Shown in pieces: positions 1 through 11,734 of a stretch of 64,000 bases of DNA. The notes under the pieces are model-generated. The model did no database searches. It was given only the letters and a program-made list of their open reading frames with translations, and was not told where the DNA came from. Origin of the DNA: Hydractinia symbiolongicarpus. Its lineage: Eukaryota; Cnidaria; Hydrozoa; Anthoathecata; Hydractiniidae. The stretch lies in the NCBI RefSeq assembly GCF_029227915.1, contig NC_079885.1:20781001-20845000 (forward strand), given 5' to 3'. A program made the position numbers and the translations under genes. Within the stretch, counting starts at the first letter, position 1. Every line of letters begins with the position of its first letter.

Positions 1-1780
1 TCGTGATTTTCCCCTGGTCGGTTTTTCATCATCGGAATCCAATAATTCCGTAGCCAAAATAGTTATAATTTGGAATATTAAATGACACAAGTGTCCTGCT
101 CTGAAGTTAACTCCTCATGTGTAAACCACTCAAGTCCTGTGTTCTGACTCGAATGAGGTTTTCATGTTAGCCTTTTAGTTCGATCTATTTAGGCCAAAAA
201 ATCTCCTTTTTGCGTTACAGTAGACATCCTTTAATTCGAACAGGCAGGACTAGATATTTTATCGAATTAACGAATGTTCGAATAATCGGGTAGCAGGGAA
301 AAATTAGAATTCGGATATAATTTCTCAATCAAGAATATGTTACAAATTCTTAAAAAAATCATTTATCTTTGTTTGTTTCTTCGATAAATTGCTTGTCGAG
401 AATACGACCAACTTTAATTTGCATATAATTGAACCACCTCCCCTTTATTTGAAAATAAGAAAAACCGTTTCATCAATTCTATCATTTGAAAAAATTACCG
501 TCAGTAGGGGCACTTGACGAATTCTTCTTCAACTTCTAAATCGCCATCATCACCATCATCGTTTTTAATACGTTTATTAAAAAAAGGTTGATCCAACCTT
601 TGCACGTATCAAGACATATCTACCAAAACGACCAAGCTTGTTCAATCAAATCAGCTGATTTCGATAAGATCATTTCTTTAAATGGAAATCCGGCCTAATG
701 TTCGCTTAACAAGAACAGCCGAAAGTTAATTCATAGTTTCAAAGAATGCTTCCTAAATTGCATATTTTCATTGGCTGCAGGTAACAATGTCAACCAACCA
801 AATAATTAATCTAGATTTTGCTAATCCATAGATAACTATCATATTCTGGTAAAGTAAGTTGAAAAGACCAAATTCCCTTTGATATCATTCTTTCAGTAGA
901 AAATCCCTTTTAAAAGATGTAGTTGCACTTAATATAATTAAAAATATCTGAAACTTTTGTTGCACCTTACTGTATTTGGCTTAACATCTTAATAATACGC
1001 TAAGTGTGTCCGTCTGTCTGTGACAGGCAAAGCTGATATCGTCATTTTCCTTTGATGTAGCCGAAATTTCCCTTGAAGTCGCCGAAGAAGTTATATCCAT
1101 TTTGCCAGCGGGTTTACTTTGTTTACATCACGAGATCTAAATGAAGCAACTTGATTTGCTGAAAAAAGTTTAACGACCTAACTCCCGAAAAATGGTAACC
1201 CTCGACACAAAAACAACAACAAGAAAACAGTCCCTTCGTCTTGAAAAAAATGCAAAAAGTAATTCAGAGAAAGAAAAGTCCAAGAAGTGAAGTGAGAAGT
1301 GGTAGCTACAGCTAGAAGTAAAGTAGTAAAGTTAGAAGAAGAAAATAAAAGTTAGAGTTTGAGGTGGATTTGAAATCACAAATAGTAAGGACTTTTATGT
1401 TTTCAGACGTTTAGTTTTTATGTCGCTGGAGCAAGCAGACTTGCATTTTCCAGGAAAAGCCACTTAAAAGTCTCAAATTCCTAAAGTTGTATATTTTACT
1501 GCTTTTTTTAAAAAAAAAAAACTGGCCAGCATGTTTGTTTACATTTTGTTGAATAATTAATGATTCCCTGACGCGTAACTAATGTGTTTGTGTTAAAATT
1601 CAAAATGCTACATAAAGCTGTTAGCTGACTAACAAACGAAAAACTTTGGAATGTTTAACTCACTGTAATGTTATTATTTTTACATTACTATTGTTTCTCT
1701 TTATATGTGTTTTACTAAGCATAAATAGCCATATATATAGCTTTAGTTTTAGCTAAGTGTTCCCAGTTTAAGTATATTGA
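1..1780. other. Intergenic, no gene recognised
   Basis: AT-rich sequence with short interrupted reading frames in all frames and no family similarity that I can see. It holds only simple A/T runs (for example near 1505-1520). An exon of the downstream PA14 gene could be hidden here, but I cannot point to one. Confidence 0.6.
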
Positions 1781-2055
1781 TGGCGCCGTAGATTAGTGGT
1801 TAAAACTCTCGTACTCTGTGTGGGAGACCGGGATTCGATTCCTCTTGACGGCGATTCAACGTGGGCGAGTAAATGTTATCATAGCCCCGGGTTAACCCAA
1901 GCCATGTGAGGGAAATTGAGGAGATGGCACATTGTGTGGGCTGTTGGATGTGGCAGGGAGTTGTCATAACACCATTCAAATTTAAAGATTTTAAAGATTC
2001 CGCCCTCGCCTTTAGCAGCTTCATAATCTCAGCCTAAACTAAGAAACTTTGAAAC
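1781..2055 (+). mobile_element. tRNA-derived SINE, copy 1
   Basis: The head reads like a degenerate tRNA gene, with an A-box-like stretch TAGATTAGTGG near 1791 and a B-box-like GGATTCGATTCC near 1831, the internal RNA polymerase III promoter layout. The body after the head (through the shared segments AACCCAAG and GGAGATGGCACA near 1900-1930) recurs at 51081-51340, and the head recurs at the window's right edge (63960 on). Three diverged copies with a common 5' end fit a tRNA-derived SINE better than a tRNA gene. The 3' boundary is approximate because the two long copies stop matching at different points. Confidence 0.8.
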
Positions 2056-2059
2056 TCCG

Positions 2060-4345
2060 GTTGTCTCTGGTTTATGTCCTCTGATCGATCACCAAAAAAT
2101 TTGAAAACGTCTGAAATATTTTAGTCGTCCAGGAAATTATGTTAATATCACCTTTAAAATAGTTAAAAAATAATGCCTGTTTGTTTAGTATGCGCGCCGA
2201 GGTGAGCAAACAGTCGCTTAACCCACAACCATTCGTTCCACACTTTAACGTGTGCTCCACACTCAAACAGTTGCTGCGCACCTCTACTCCATTTATGTGT
2301 AGACGAAACAGTCGCTACACTTAAATCATCGATAGCTTTTGAAATCGGAAAAACTTTCCATAGTCGGACGACCGGCCGATTTTTTTAAGATCACATAAGA
2401 GGATGCGAACCGAATATATTTCCAGATGGAGGCTAAGTTGTAAACAGAGTTTTTTACTGTTTACGTAAGTAAGATGGCCGGTTGATGTGATGTAAGAAGT
2501 GTCATGTAGGTCTATTTTTTGTGTATTGTTTTTTTGCATGTACGCAAAGTTTAAAAAAATCGTCTTACCAGAAAACTAGTTTAGCTACTTATTTGGCAAG
2601 AATTTGCAATTTTTTTTAAAAAATCCTATCGTTGCCGTCAAAAATTCTGAATTCTAAAGCTCAGAAAGTATAGTTATTAAGAAATTATTAGAGCAGTCTA
2701 AAAATATCATTGTTAGTTCTAAATAAATATGTTTCTTTTTACCAGGGTTATTGAACTTTAGATTTCCCGAAATGGACCTGAGCAACGTAAAAGATTAAAT
2801 AGGTAACCACCAGTCTTCACAGAACGACCAGAGAACCAGCAGCGAGCAGTCTATACAGAATTTATTCCCATTTTGGTCACTTCTCCTGCGCCATGTTGAT
2901 GTATTTTTTCGTTCAAATTTTGTCGTATTTAATCCGATTTTGGCAGCATTTTTATTTTTATAACTAGCAACCGTTCAGGGGTACGTTAGTTATAAACAAG
3001 AAAGCTGGGTAGCTTTAGAATGGAGTACTACTGGTCAGCATTAAAAAAATGAACTTTGGTAGAATTTTTTGTACGAGTTTCTACCAAATTTAAAAACTGC
3101 GGACCATGCGCATTAGCTAAGCCTTCGTTACAATTCTGCTCTCTGTTGTCGTTAGCAGTACCTTGTGTCGCAGAAAAATATTCCATGGATAGTCTATGAC
3201 CGTGCGGCCAAGGAAACATCAAGAACAAAGAAAGCGAGGAGGAGCGACTTGGATTTTGAATTAAAATTTCAATTTATACAGTTATATTCCAATAAGTAAT
3301 TTTTAACGTGATTGGAGAAGTTATAAAATTTCGAGTTTAAGAATTGCTGATAAACTATCTCCCGCAAAAAATATTTTGAACATAATGGAAATGAAAATAA
3401 AATGATGTATATGACTGTGTGAATGTCTTTTAACATGAGCCACATTTGTCTGGTATTGAACAAAATAAAAACGGTAAAATCGTCTGTCGATTAACGAAAT
3501 AAACACACTGCACTAAAATATTGCAAGTTTCCGTATAAACTTGGATAATATAATCAACTATAAATTAAGAATTTCTCTAAATTTGACAGTACTTGCAGTG
3601 CCATCATGACTAGATAATCCTTAGTTAATTTGATAAAATTGAAAAAAACGTTTTTGATAAGAAGATATCAACTTTTTTCAAAACGTTTTATATGTGACCT
3701 TTTTAAAGAGTGAATAGCTTTAAGCGTTATTCTAAGTTACGTTCATATTTTGAAATAAGTAAATAAAACATTGAAGTTAATTAGTGTAATAAGAATATCG
3801 AGAAAATTTCCACAGTAGCAGAAGAAATGACGGTCAAACTCCCTTGTTTATTTAACTAGTATTAAGTCACAGTTAAAAACATCTCGTCAAGTGAGCTACG
3901 TTTGTCAAACTAACTCACCTCCATACAAAAGTGACATTTAATACAATACCTCTGAAATATGCAAATATATTACCTAAAAGTATTATACATTAATGGACAT
4001 AATTTATTAATAATCTTTACAGTTCGCATTCCAGCGATACACAAATGTTTACCAAATTTTCGATAGTAAAACCATGGTTAGTTAAAGCAATGTAAAAATT
4101 TTAATAAACTTTTAATACCCCAAAAGTTGTTGAAAGGAAGCATCCAGCCTCTTTTTTTTACTTGCGACGCCCTTGTTTCCTGTGCATTTTTTAAAATTCA
4201 TACTACATCTATGTACATCTATGAAAGCAACAGCTTTCTGATGTCCTCGTTATATCTAACTTCCTTTTTTTGGTTTGCTGTTGGACCTGAGATAAATTTC
4301 ACGTACAATACAATTCTTCTTTAACCCACCGTGTTCTGTGTTTTT
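2060..4345. other. Intergenic or intronic, no gene recognised
   Basis: No frame longer than about 70 codons and none with a recognisable motif. It may be intron of the PA14 gene, since the first visible PA14 exon begins with a splice acceptor and upstream exons must exist if the gene is complete. Confidence 0.5.
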
Positions 4346-4348
4346 TAG

Positions 4349-6732
4349 AGGGACAAATTGTCATATCTTCATATTGTTGGGAGCCAATAGGTGGTTGTAA
4401 TGCACTTGATAATGCAAAAATTATTATCACCAATAGTAATTCAGGTCAGCAATTTAAATATAATGGAGAAACGGGTAAATTTGGTCCATACATGTTCCAA
4501 TAAAAGGGTTTGCATTGAAGGAGGAACTTCAAAGTTGTGAGTTCATCGTGTCCAGCTTTGTCACATGCTAAAAAATGGTTGCAAAAAGATGGTGAGTCTA
4601 AAAACTTTTTTCTTTTGTTCTGTTTTGTTTTCTTCTGTTACTTCTGAGAATAACAATCTTGGAGAAAATGCGACAAATCGAAGATTAAGTAGTTTTAAAG
4701 TTCTGACTGTTTCTTTGCAAGCTTTCTATGAAAATGTGGCTCTAAGCGAATGTTGGTCTCCTTTTTTATGGTTGGGAGAGGGGGAGGAGGGAGGGGCACC
4801 TATCATAGAACCTTTAATATTTGAGTTTCTTCCAAAAAATGTATTCAGGATTTTTAATTGACTTAATTTAGAGTTTAGAACTTTAGGTCTATATAAAATT
4901 AAATAAAAAAAACAAGTTTCAGAAATTTTAGGCTTAATTTAGATCAGCGATAGTGATACATTTTTAATGCACCAGATTGTGATGGGGCCATTATGTTTTG
5001 CATAGCTTTTTACCACTATACCAACTTTTAGGCAGACAATAACAATTTTTTATCATGCGACCAAAGTTTGAAAATTGATGCTGTGTCGTAAAAAAATTAC
5101 GGCGACGAAACAGGAAAACATGCTTGTGTATGTGCGATTAACTTTTCCTAAACTCTTACCCAGACTCTTTGAGTGTTTAGGCGCTCCGTAATAACAGTTC
5201 AGGGTCCAAGAGACCCTTGGGATGAGATTTAGCAGTTCAGGGTTATATATGGTTTTGTCCAAATGTAAAAGAACCTAACAAGCCCTGGGGATAACATTGA
5301 AAGAACTAGTGGCAGAAATTTATATAATGTTATTTATTCTAGATTGATTTCTATTTTACCTGAAATGTATAAAGTTATACGATGGAAACATAGTGAAAGA
5401 TAATCACGTTATTGTTAGTGAAGACTGTACATCCCCTGCAAGTAAAAGTATGTTTTCCAAACCAGGTATACTCATTTCACACACAACAGTGATTATTTGT
5501 TCAACAGTTTTTTTTGGGTTTTTTTGTGTCTTTAACCTTATTTTTGTTTCAAACACAAAACCTATAATACCCCTGGGGTAAGGTTGAGGGTAAGCCCCGT
5601 ACCATGTTATTGAAAAAAGGGCCATAAAATTAAAAAATGCCTAAACTCAGCAAAAATTAGTTTTCAAAATATTGCAATGTTGATGAAATTTAGTCAGCAG
5701 GAAAGTGATTAATTTTGTGCAAGTGACTAATATTTTTAGCAACTTTTTTACTAACCGATTTTTTTTTTCGATAAGTTAAAAACATTCTGGTTATTTTTGG
5801 CATCGTATTGTCGTGGAGAAGCACTTCTATTATTCTTTTATAGTTTATAGTAAGATTTAAAAGCCGTTAAAAGTAAATACAAAAAAGCTTCTTCGTGCAA
5901 AACAAACTGTTCTGCTTGAAAAATCAGACAGTTTCTTTTTAGAATAAAGGGCGGGAAATACATGCACATTTCTTCTCCGTTGTTCCTTTTTCTGAATATA
6001 TCAGAAGCAAAAAAGCTTTTTGCACATTGCAACGCTAATTTACATTCGAGTCTCTCTGTTAAGACTTTTAAGACTTTTAGCCTCGTTTGTTGCTTAAGTT
6101 AAATAACAAGTTAAATAACGAACTTATTTAAAACTTCGTAGCTCCTGTTCAAAAGAAAAGAAACCATTGTATTGTACTTGTTCAAATTCTTCTAAACAAG
6201 ATTAAATAAAAAATTCCATATAATGTTTTTTCGAATTTTTTTTTTGGAAAAGACTTACTGTAAACATTTAAATTTAGGTGTAGGGCGTATACTATGCAAG
6301 ATGTGGAACAACATAACGCCCCAATTAACCTCCCTGTTAGCAGATAGTAGATTTCCAAATCAATCCGATCATATAACATGGATCAGCTCTTACCAAACCG
6401 CCTTGTACTTACACACTCTTTCAAATTCTGGCCGTCAACCCACTATAACCTTTATATCACCTGAAACAGGGCATCACAATTTTAAAATGGCGGTTGACAA
6501 CTATGGTACAACAGAAGCTACGAAGGTGAAAATTATCAACAACGTTGGTTTTTCTTCCCCATAGCAATACAGATACTCGTCGTCTCCTCGCTATCTAGTG
6601 GCAGGTGTAGGTTACTACGTCGAAGTCATTACGGTGGAGAGTAACGGTGGAGACCATGTAGCTTTGGGTGTGATATTCCCTAGCAGAAACACAGCGTATC
6701 CAATCACCGACCAGTACCTTATATGTCCCTAA
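4349..6732 (+). pseudogene. PA14-domain protein, partial, with in-frame stop
   Basis: Two exons can be joined. Exon A is 4349-4474, after acceptor TTTTTTAG, with donor G|GTAAAT. Exon B starts at 6278, after acceptor AAATTTAG. The split codon gives Gly and an uninterrupted frame running from VISSYCWEPIGG through YNGETGVGR into LCKMWNNI. Exon B then follows the usual PA14 order: MWNNIT, LLADSRFPN, TFISPETGHHNFKMAVDNYG, TKVKIINNVGF, and after the stop YLVAGVGYYVEV and GGDHVALGVIFP. PA14 domains are beta-barrel carbohydrate-binding modules found in secreted or surface proteins such as fibrocystin-like receptors. An in-frame TAG at 6562-6564 interrupts the domain between VGFSSP and QYRYSSS; the same frame stays open to TAA at 6730-6732. 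This suggests a single nonsense change in a decayed gene, an allelic null or a sequencing error. Upstream exons were not found, so the full protein is unknown. Confidence 0.65.
5150..5300. repeat. Diverged CCCTGGGGAYGAG-type repeat fragment
   Basis: Contains CTCCGTAATAACAGTTCAGG and then GACCCTTGGGATGAG, the same series seen at 8200-8300 (CTCCGTAATAACGGCTCAG, then GACTCTGGGGATGAGG). Short matches to the CCTGGGGACGAG part also lie near 8870, 19460, 33600 and 35200. This is a dispersed repeat family with no coding capacity. It lies in the presumed intron of the PA14 gene. Confidence 0.55.
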
Positions 6733-6734
6733 GA

Positions 6735-9700
6735 GACGTATAGAAGGAAAAAGAAAAAATAGGGAGTTTTTCCATGAAACTTGATTTAATTTTGATTAAC
6801 AATTGTTGAATTAAATTTTTTTACATTTGCAGCTACTGTTTAATCACTGTAAATAAATCATAGATTGACGTGTTCGCTGTCATGCCAACCTATAGACATT
6901 CCGCACATTGTTAGCGATGAGTTACTATAGCATTTGCATCATATATTTTTTTCTGAATCACAATTTGTCACAGTGTAACGCAATGGTAAAAAATCACTCT
7001 TGCCAGAAACTTTTAAAGTGTAAAAGTTATTACCAATAAATCACAATAAAACGTTACAAAATATGTTTCTTCATATTATTCGTCTTAAATAGGCTTTGGG
7101 TTTCATTAAAAAGTCATACCGGGACAATATTAAAACCAAATTTAGGCCCAGGCTACTCCTGCTGCATTTTGGCTAATTACAGCGGAGAAGGTGGGTGTCA
7201 AAAATTGTAATTTCATGCTAGGAATCTTTTGTATGCGTGGGTGTGTGCGAATTCGCTCGCGGCTACTCCCAAAGCTAACATAACTCGCTCACAGGCAGAA
7301 AGTCGAGTATTATAATATAGACGAGTGACCCGATGTTAAACATCAGGTCGAGCGCTTAAGTGCAGGAAAAGCGTGCCATATATACAGCAGTAGTGCTTTA
7401 GTGCAGATATATAGAATGTCGCAAATCGAACGCAAGTGCTTACAACAGTAATGCAGCGTTTCGGGTGTAATGGATTTTTCAAAAGGAATAACTTTCCCGC
7501 AAATGCAGGTGTACCCGCAATTTTAGGTGAAGTAAAAAAATAGACTAAAACCTGTTCTTACTTCAGCGTAGCAGAAACAGCCAGCCAGCATTTATTACTT
7601 TACGAAATAAGCTCCTGTGAAAATTCAATTAACTGTGCAGGACGCAGGCCAATATCAACAAGAGACAAAAAGCCCTGGAGTCGAGGTCGCTAACTTTGAG
7701 TAGTTACACCGACATAAGACCTTAGTACAAAATCAAGTCGCACATCTCTGCGGAGTTCTTACAGTGATTTGTTCTTTCAGACGTAACAACTTTCTCACAA
7801 CCTGCAACAAAATGTGAAAGTCTACACCCAGATTTTTTTTATTTGAGGAATAAGTTTTCATAAAAGTTTCCACAGTATTATCAACTAGCCACAGTCAAAC
7901 ATTAAATACAGCTTACCAAAGCTGTACAGCTGTCAAAATACATTTAAGCACAAGAAGCATAACACATTTGTGCATTAGCTAGCTACTTACAAAAAAGAAA
8001 TCTTCCTATTTTCACTTTTTAGAGCCACTTAGCAAGCTATATATATAACCCATAAGGAAGGTACAGCTTGGTAAAAATCAGATTGATGGAGATTGATATT
8101 TAAAAATAATAATGTTGGTTTGGGTATATAAGGGGAAGAAAAGCATGTTTGTTAGGCTGGATACTTATCCTATCTTATAACTTATCCTATCCTGTTGGTA
8201 GCTACCAAGCTCGTTCCCAGGGTATTTTGCCTTGTTTATGAAGTTGGCCACTCCGTAATAACGGCTCAGTGGCCATAAGACTCTGGGGATGAGGTTGGGT
8301 AGCTGCCCAAAACCTTAAAATAGTGTATTAGGAAAACCAAATGTCCTTAATTATATTATCTCTTTTATGTGTATCGTGATAAAGTACATTCTTTTGCGGT
8401 AAGTATTATATTTTTTTTCAAGTTTTCATATAAGTTTTTACGTTATACTCGATTTTTGAAAACCCATTTCAAACTTCTTAATGCTTCCTTGAGCGTATGA
8501 TTCTTTGGTAACAATCATTCTAAGGGATCAGGAATATATAAAGAAGGGTTTTATAAATGTTGGATGAAAGGAGTCGTAGTGGAAAATGATCAATGGGTTT
8601 GATCTTAAAGAAAAGAAAAACTGGTGTTTGGTGTATAGCCTTTAATTATAAAGTTTTCGAGCTTTTCTTACTGCATGCAGGTGTATAAACTAGAAATTAA
8701 AAAAAGGTTGCGAAGCATTGCGCAAGTTGCAAGCAAAATTGAAAGTAGCCAATAGTTGTCCCTAGTGCTTTTTGTTTCTCTTTGATATAATACGGCGAGA
8801 TTCTAACATCTTACTGCTGCTGATAACTGGGAATACACCAAAACTGAATATCATAGACGTAGAAAACCTGGGGACGAGATTGCAAGAAAAAAACTCACCG
8901 CGGAACAACAACAACTCGTTGTGCAAAAGTAATGATTTTTTGGCAAAATTACAACATATGTATGCGGAATATTTCTTTTCAGAAGGTACGAGAAATTTAG
9001 ATCGCGCAAAAATAAACAAAAACGATAACTAAGAAATTTCGTAAAACCTCTTTTTCACAGAATTATAAAATTAAATATTGATAATATCACAATATTGTCA
9101 GTGGTGGCCGACGTAAATCCAACATTGATGAAGCTTTTAGTGCCAAAAATCCATGCAAAGTTATACTTTTATAATGTTAAAACCCTTATTTTGAAAGAAA
9201 TGCAATACATCGAAAATGTCACGAATTAAGGGGATGCGCGTCGTAAGGTACACTCTTCCAACCGGAAAATAATACTCGGAATGCAGATAATAATAGAGAC
9301 ATTCGGAGATAAGACGGCGAACGAAGCAGCTTGTGGGTTTTTTTCAAGTAAAAATAACGGCACTAGTTATGACAACCGATTTCTTGAAGCCAATGAATCT
9401 GCTGCAATGAATTTTGTAAACTCACGGGAAAAATAAGCAAAAACAAACAATCTACAGAAACGAAAACAACTTATTAACTTTATCAAGATTTATAAAACAG
9501 CTTCAAATTTTTGACAGAAAAACAATAACAACACGGGATTAGGTTTTGCTTTCTTCTTTTTATCTCACGCATTGAAAGATAACATCTCTCTCTCTCTCAT
9601 TGTACGCAATCTAAAAAGAAACAGAAAACATTTTTATATAGTATATTATATTATAAATATATATAGTAAAGTCTCTAAATACAATAAAATCCAGTGCCTT

Positions 9701-9835
9701 TGAGGGACGATATTTAGAGCTAAATTTCTAAACTACAAATATATATCATTTTATATGTCATACAATATGCTTCATACATGCTTGATATAATTAATAAAGT
9801 CATGCAACTCTGTTTACTTTGAGAGTTGTCTTCTT
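6735..9835. other. Intergenic, repeat fragments only
   Basis: No coding signal. It holds a fragment ending TATTATAATATAGAC near 7310-7325 that matches the end of the CCCGTGG hairpin repeat described at 39351, and the CCCTGGGGAYGAG-type repeat near 8200-8300 and 8860-8885. The frames on both strands at 8762-9032 overlap each other and show no motif. Confidence 0.6.
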
Positions 9836-9838
9836 TTG

Positions 9839-9912
9839 GGGATTGGTAGTTCAGTCGGTAGAGCGTTCACTTCAAATTCATATGGGTTCAATCCTACATA
9901 AATTTAAAGGGT
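9839..9912 (+). repeat. tRNA-like sequence (degenerate)
   Basis: A-box-like TAGTTCAGTCGG and B-box-like GGTTCAATCC are spaced as in a tRNA gene. The 3' half of the acceptor stem does not pair with the 5' GGGGATT, because the sequence after the B box is ATAAATTT. This is best read as a tRNA pseudogene or the head of a SINE, not a working tRNA. Confidence 0.6.
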
Positions 9913-9914
9913 TT

Positions 9915-11240
9915 TTGTAGCTTAAATGGAAGCTTTCTAGCACTCTAGAACCGCCATGTTGTCCCCCCTGGAACAAAATTGACAGGGTAAATTTATTGGA
10001 ATTAATGAGGCTAACTACATAAAATATAGATCACTCACTACTTTTTGTGGCCAAGACAACAGAATTGAAGGCACTGTTTTCCATTTGGAAAGTACAAATT
10101 GTATTTAACAATTTGCTCAAGGTTGCCCTCATACTTATGGCTTTTTTGGCCAGTTGACACGCATACTAATCTACCATACTGAACACAAAGTTACGAAAAA
10201 CACAAAATTTGATTAAGGTGTATTATGTGGTTTCACATTCCTAAAGGGTCATTCAAGAGTAGTTTTTACGTATCATAACTTAGCTATACTACATTATTGT
10301 AAGCTTATGAAACACAATGCAAAAACATAGGGTCGTAAGGAAAATGATGATGCCCTAATTTTTTTTTATCTTTTTTAAATATATATTTTGTATATGTCCA
10401 AACTTAATCTCACAAAAGCAATAATTACATTAACGGTCGCCACCATTATCGAAAAAAAAAATTCCAATTGGTCATTTGTGACTTCACACGTCATACATCA
10501 CTTCTTAAAAAATTTATTGCTGGTTCGAGTGTTGAAGAATTTAACAACATGTGAAAGTAGGTAAACAAAGTGGAATTTCCAGATAAAGGCACCATTTGAT
10601 AAAATAGTTTAGGTTTAGAACATATATCAGTAAAAAGACCCTAGTAGCAACAGTACAAATGAGCAAATATACCTTAAAGAATAAAGAGGTATTTTCCCCT
10701 TTTAGTTTTGGATTGTTGACTTAAATTTATTTCCACGATGCAACAAAAAAAGAAGCAACTTGAGTTTTAGGAAATATTTAAAAATTGTATAATAAAATTT
10801 AAAAAGAAAGAGTTTTGTTAATCATTATGAATTGAATTTTCTTCTTCTGACTGTAGCTAGAGGTAGCTATCTAGCTATCTAGCTAATGATTTGATTAAAG
10901 GATGACAGCAAAAATAATTTTCCATGATGCACCAAAAAGTAATTTAGTTAGATACCTACATCAAACCAAGGAAAAAACGTAAATATAACTTTCAAATCAT
11001 CCATACCTTCGCAACTCCCTTTTCTTCTGCTGTATGAAAAGGATATATACCACAAACATGCCAATTCAAGCTGATAATTTGGTACTTTTAAATCTTCTTT
11101 TTAATGAAGCCATAAATAAAACAGGTTTGTGCGCATTATAAACGTTCAAATTAAACGGGGGGTACAAAGCCTATTTACTGGCATTTTTAGCTAACATTTA
11201 TAAGAGCTGCTTGGTCCAAACTTATTTGTTCTATTAGACA
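9915..11240. other. Intergenic, nothing recognised
   Basis: AT-rich sequence with no frame over 60 codons and no repeat structure visible by eye apart from short A and T runs. Confidence 0.55.
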
Positions 11241-11241
11241 A

Positions 11242-11733
11242 AAAAATAACCTACCTTTTCGTGAAAAAATATCAGTCATATTTCCTTAAGCTGATTTTAT
11301 ATGATTTTTTTTCTATCGAAATTTTGAGAATCTCAATAATTCTCTTGGTATACTTCGCGTAGCAAACTGGCTCCACAATTTCGCTTCGCTCGCGAAGCTC
11401 AATTGCTTCGCAAAAAATAACCTACCTTTTCGTGAAAAAATATCAGTCATATCTCCTTAAGCTGATTTTATATGATTTTTTTTCTATCGAAATTTTGAGA
11501 ATCTAAATAATTCTCTTGGTATACTTCGCGTAGCCAACTGGCTCCACAATTTCGCTTCGCTCGCGAAGCTCAATTGCTTCGCAAAAATTAACCTATCTTT
11601 TCGTGAAAAAATACCAGTCATATCTCCTTAAGCTGATTTTATATGATTTTTTTTCTATCGAAATTTTGAGAATCTCAATAATTCTCTTGGTTCGCGTAGC
11701 AAACTGGCTCCACAATTTCGCTTCGCAAAAATT
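11242..11733. repeat. 171-bp tandem repeat, nearly three copies
   Basis: The string TAACCTA(C/T)CTTTTCGTG occurs at 11247, 11418 and 11589, exactly 171 bp apart. The copies agree through TATGATTTTTTTTCTATCGA and a GC-richer end with CGCTTCGCTCGCGAAGC, itself a small hairpin. The third copy lacks a few bases near 11690 and ends early, at CTTCGCAAAAATTAA. The high identity suggests recent duplication. It could be a satellite seed or the internal array of a transposon. Confidence 0.9.
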
Positions 11734-11734
11734 A

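Noticed and set aside
9839-9912. A functional tRNA gene
   Set aside because: A and B boxes are present, but the acceptor stem cannot pair.
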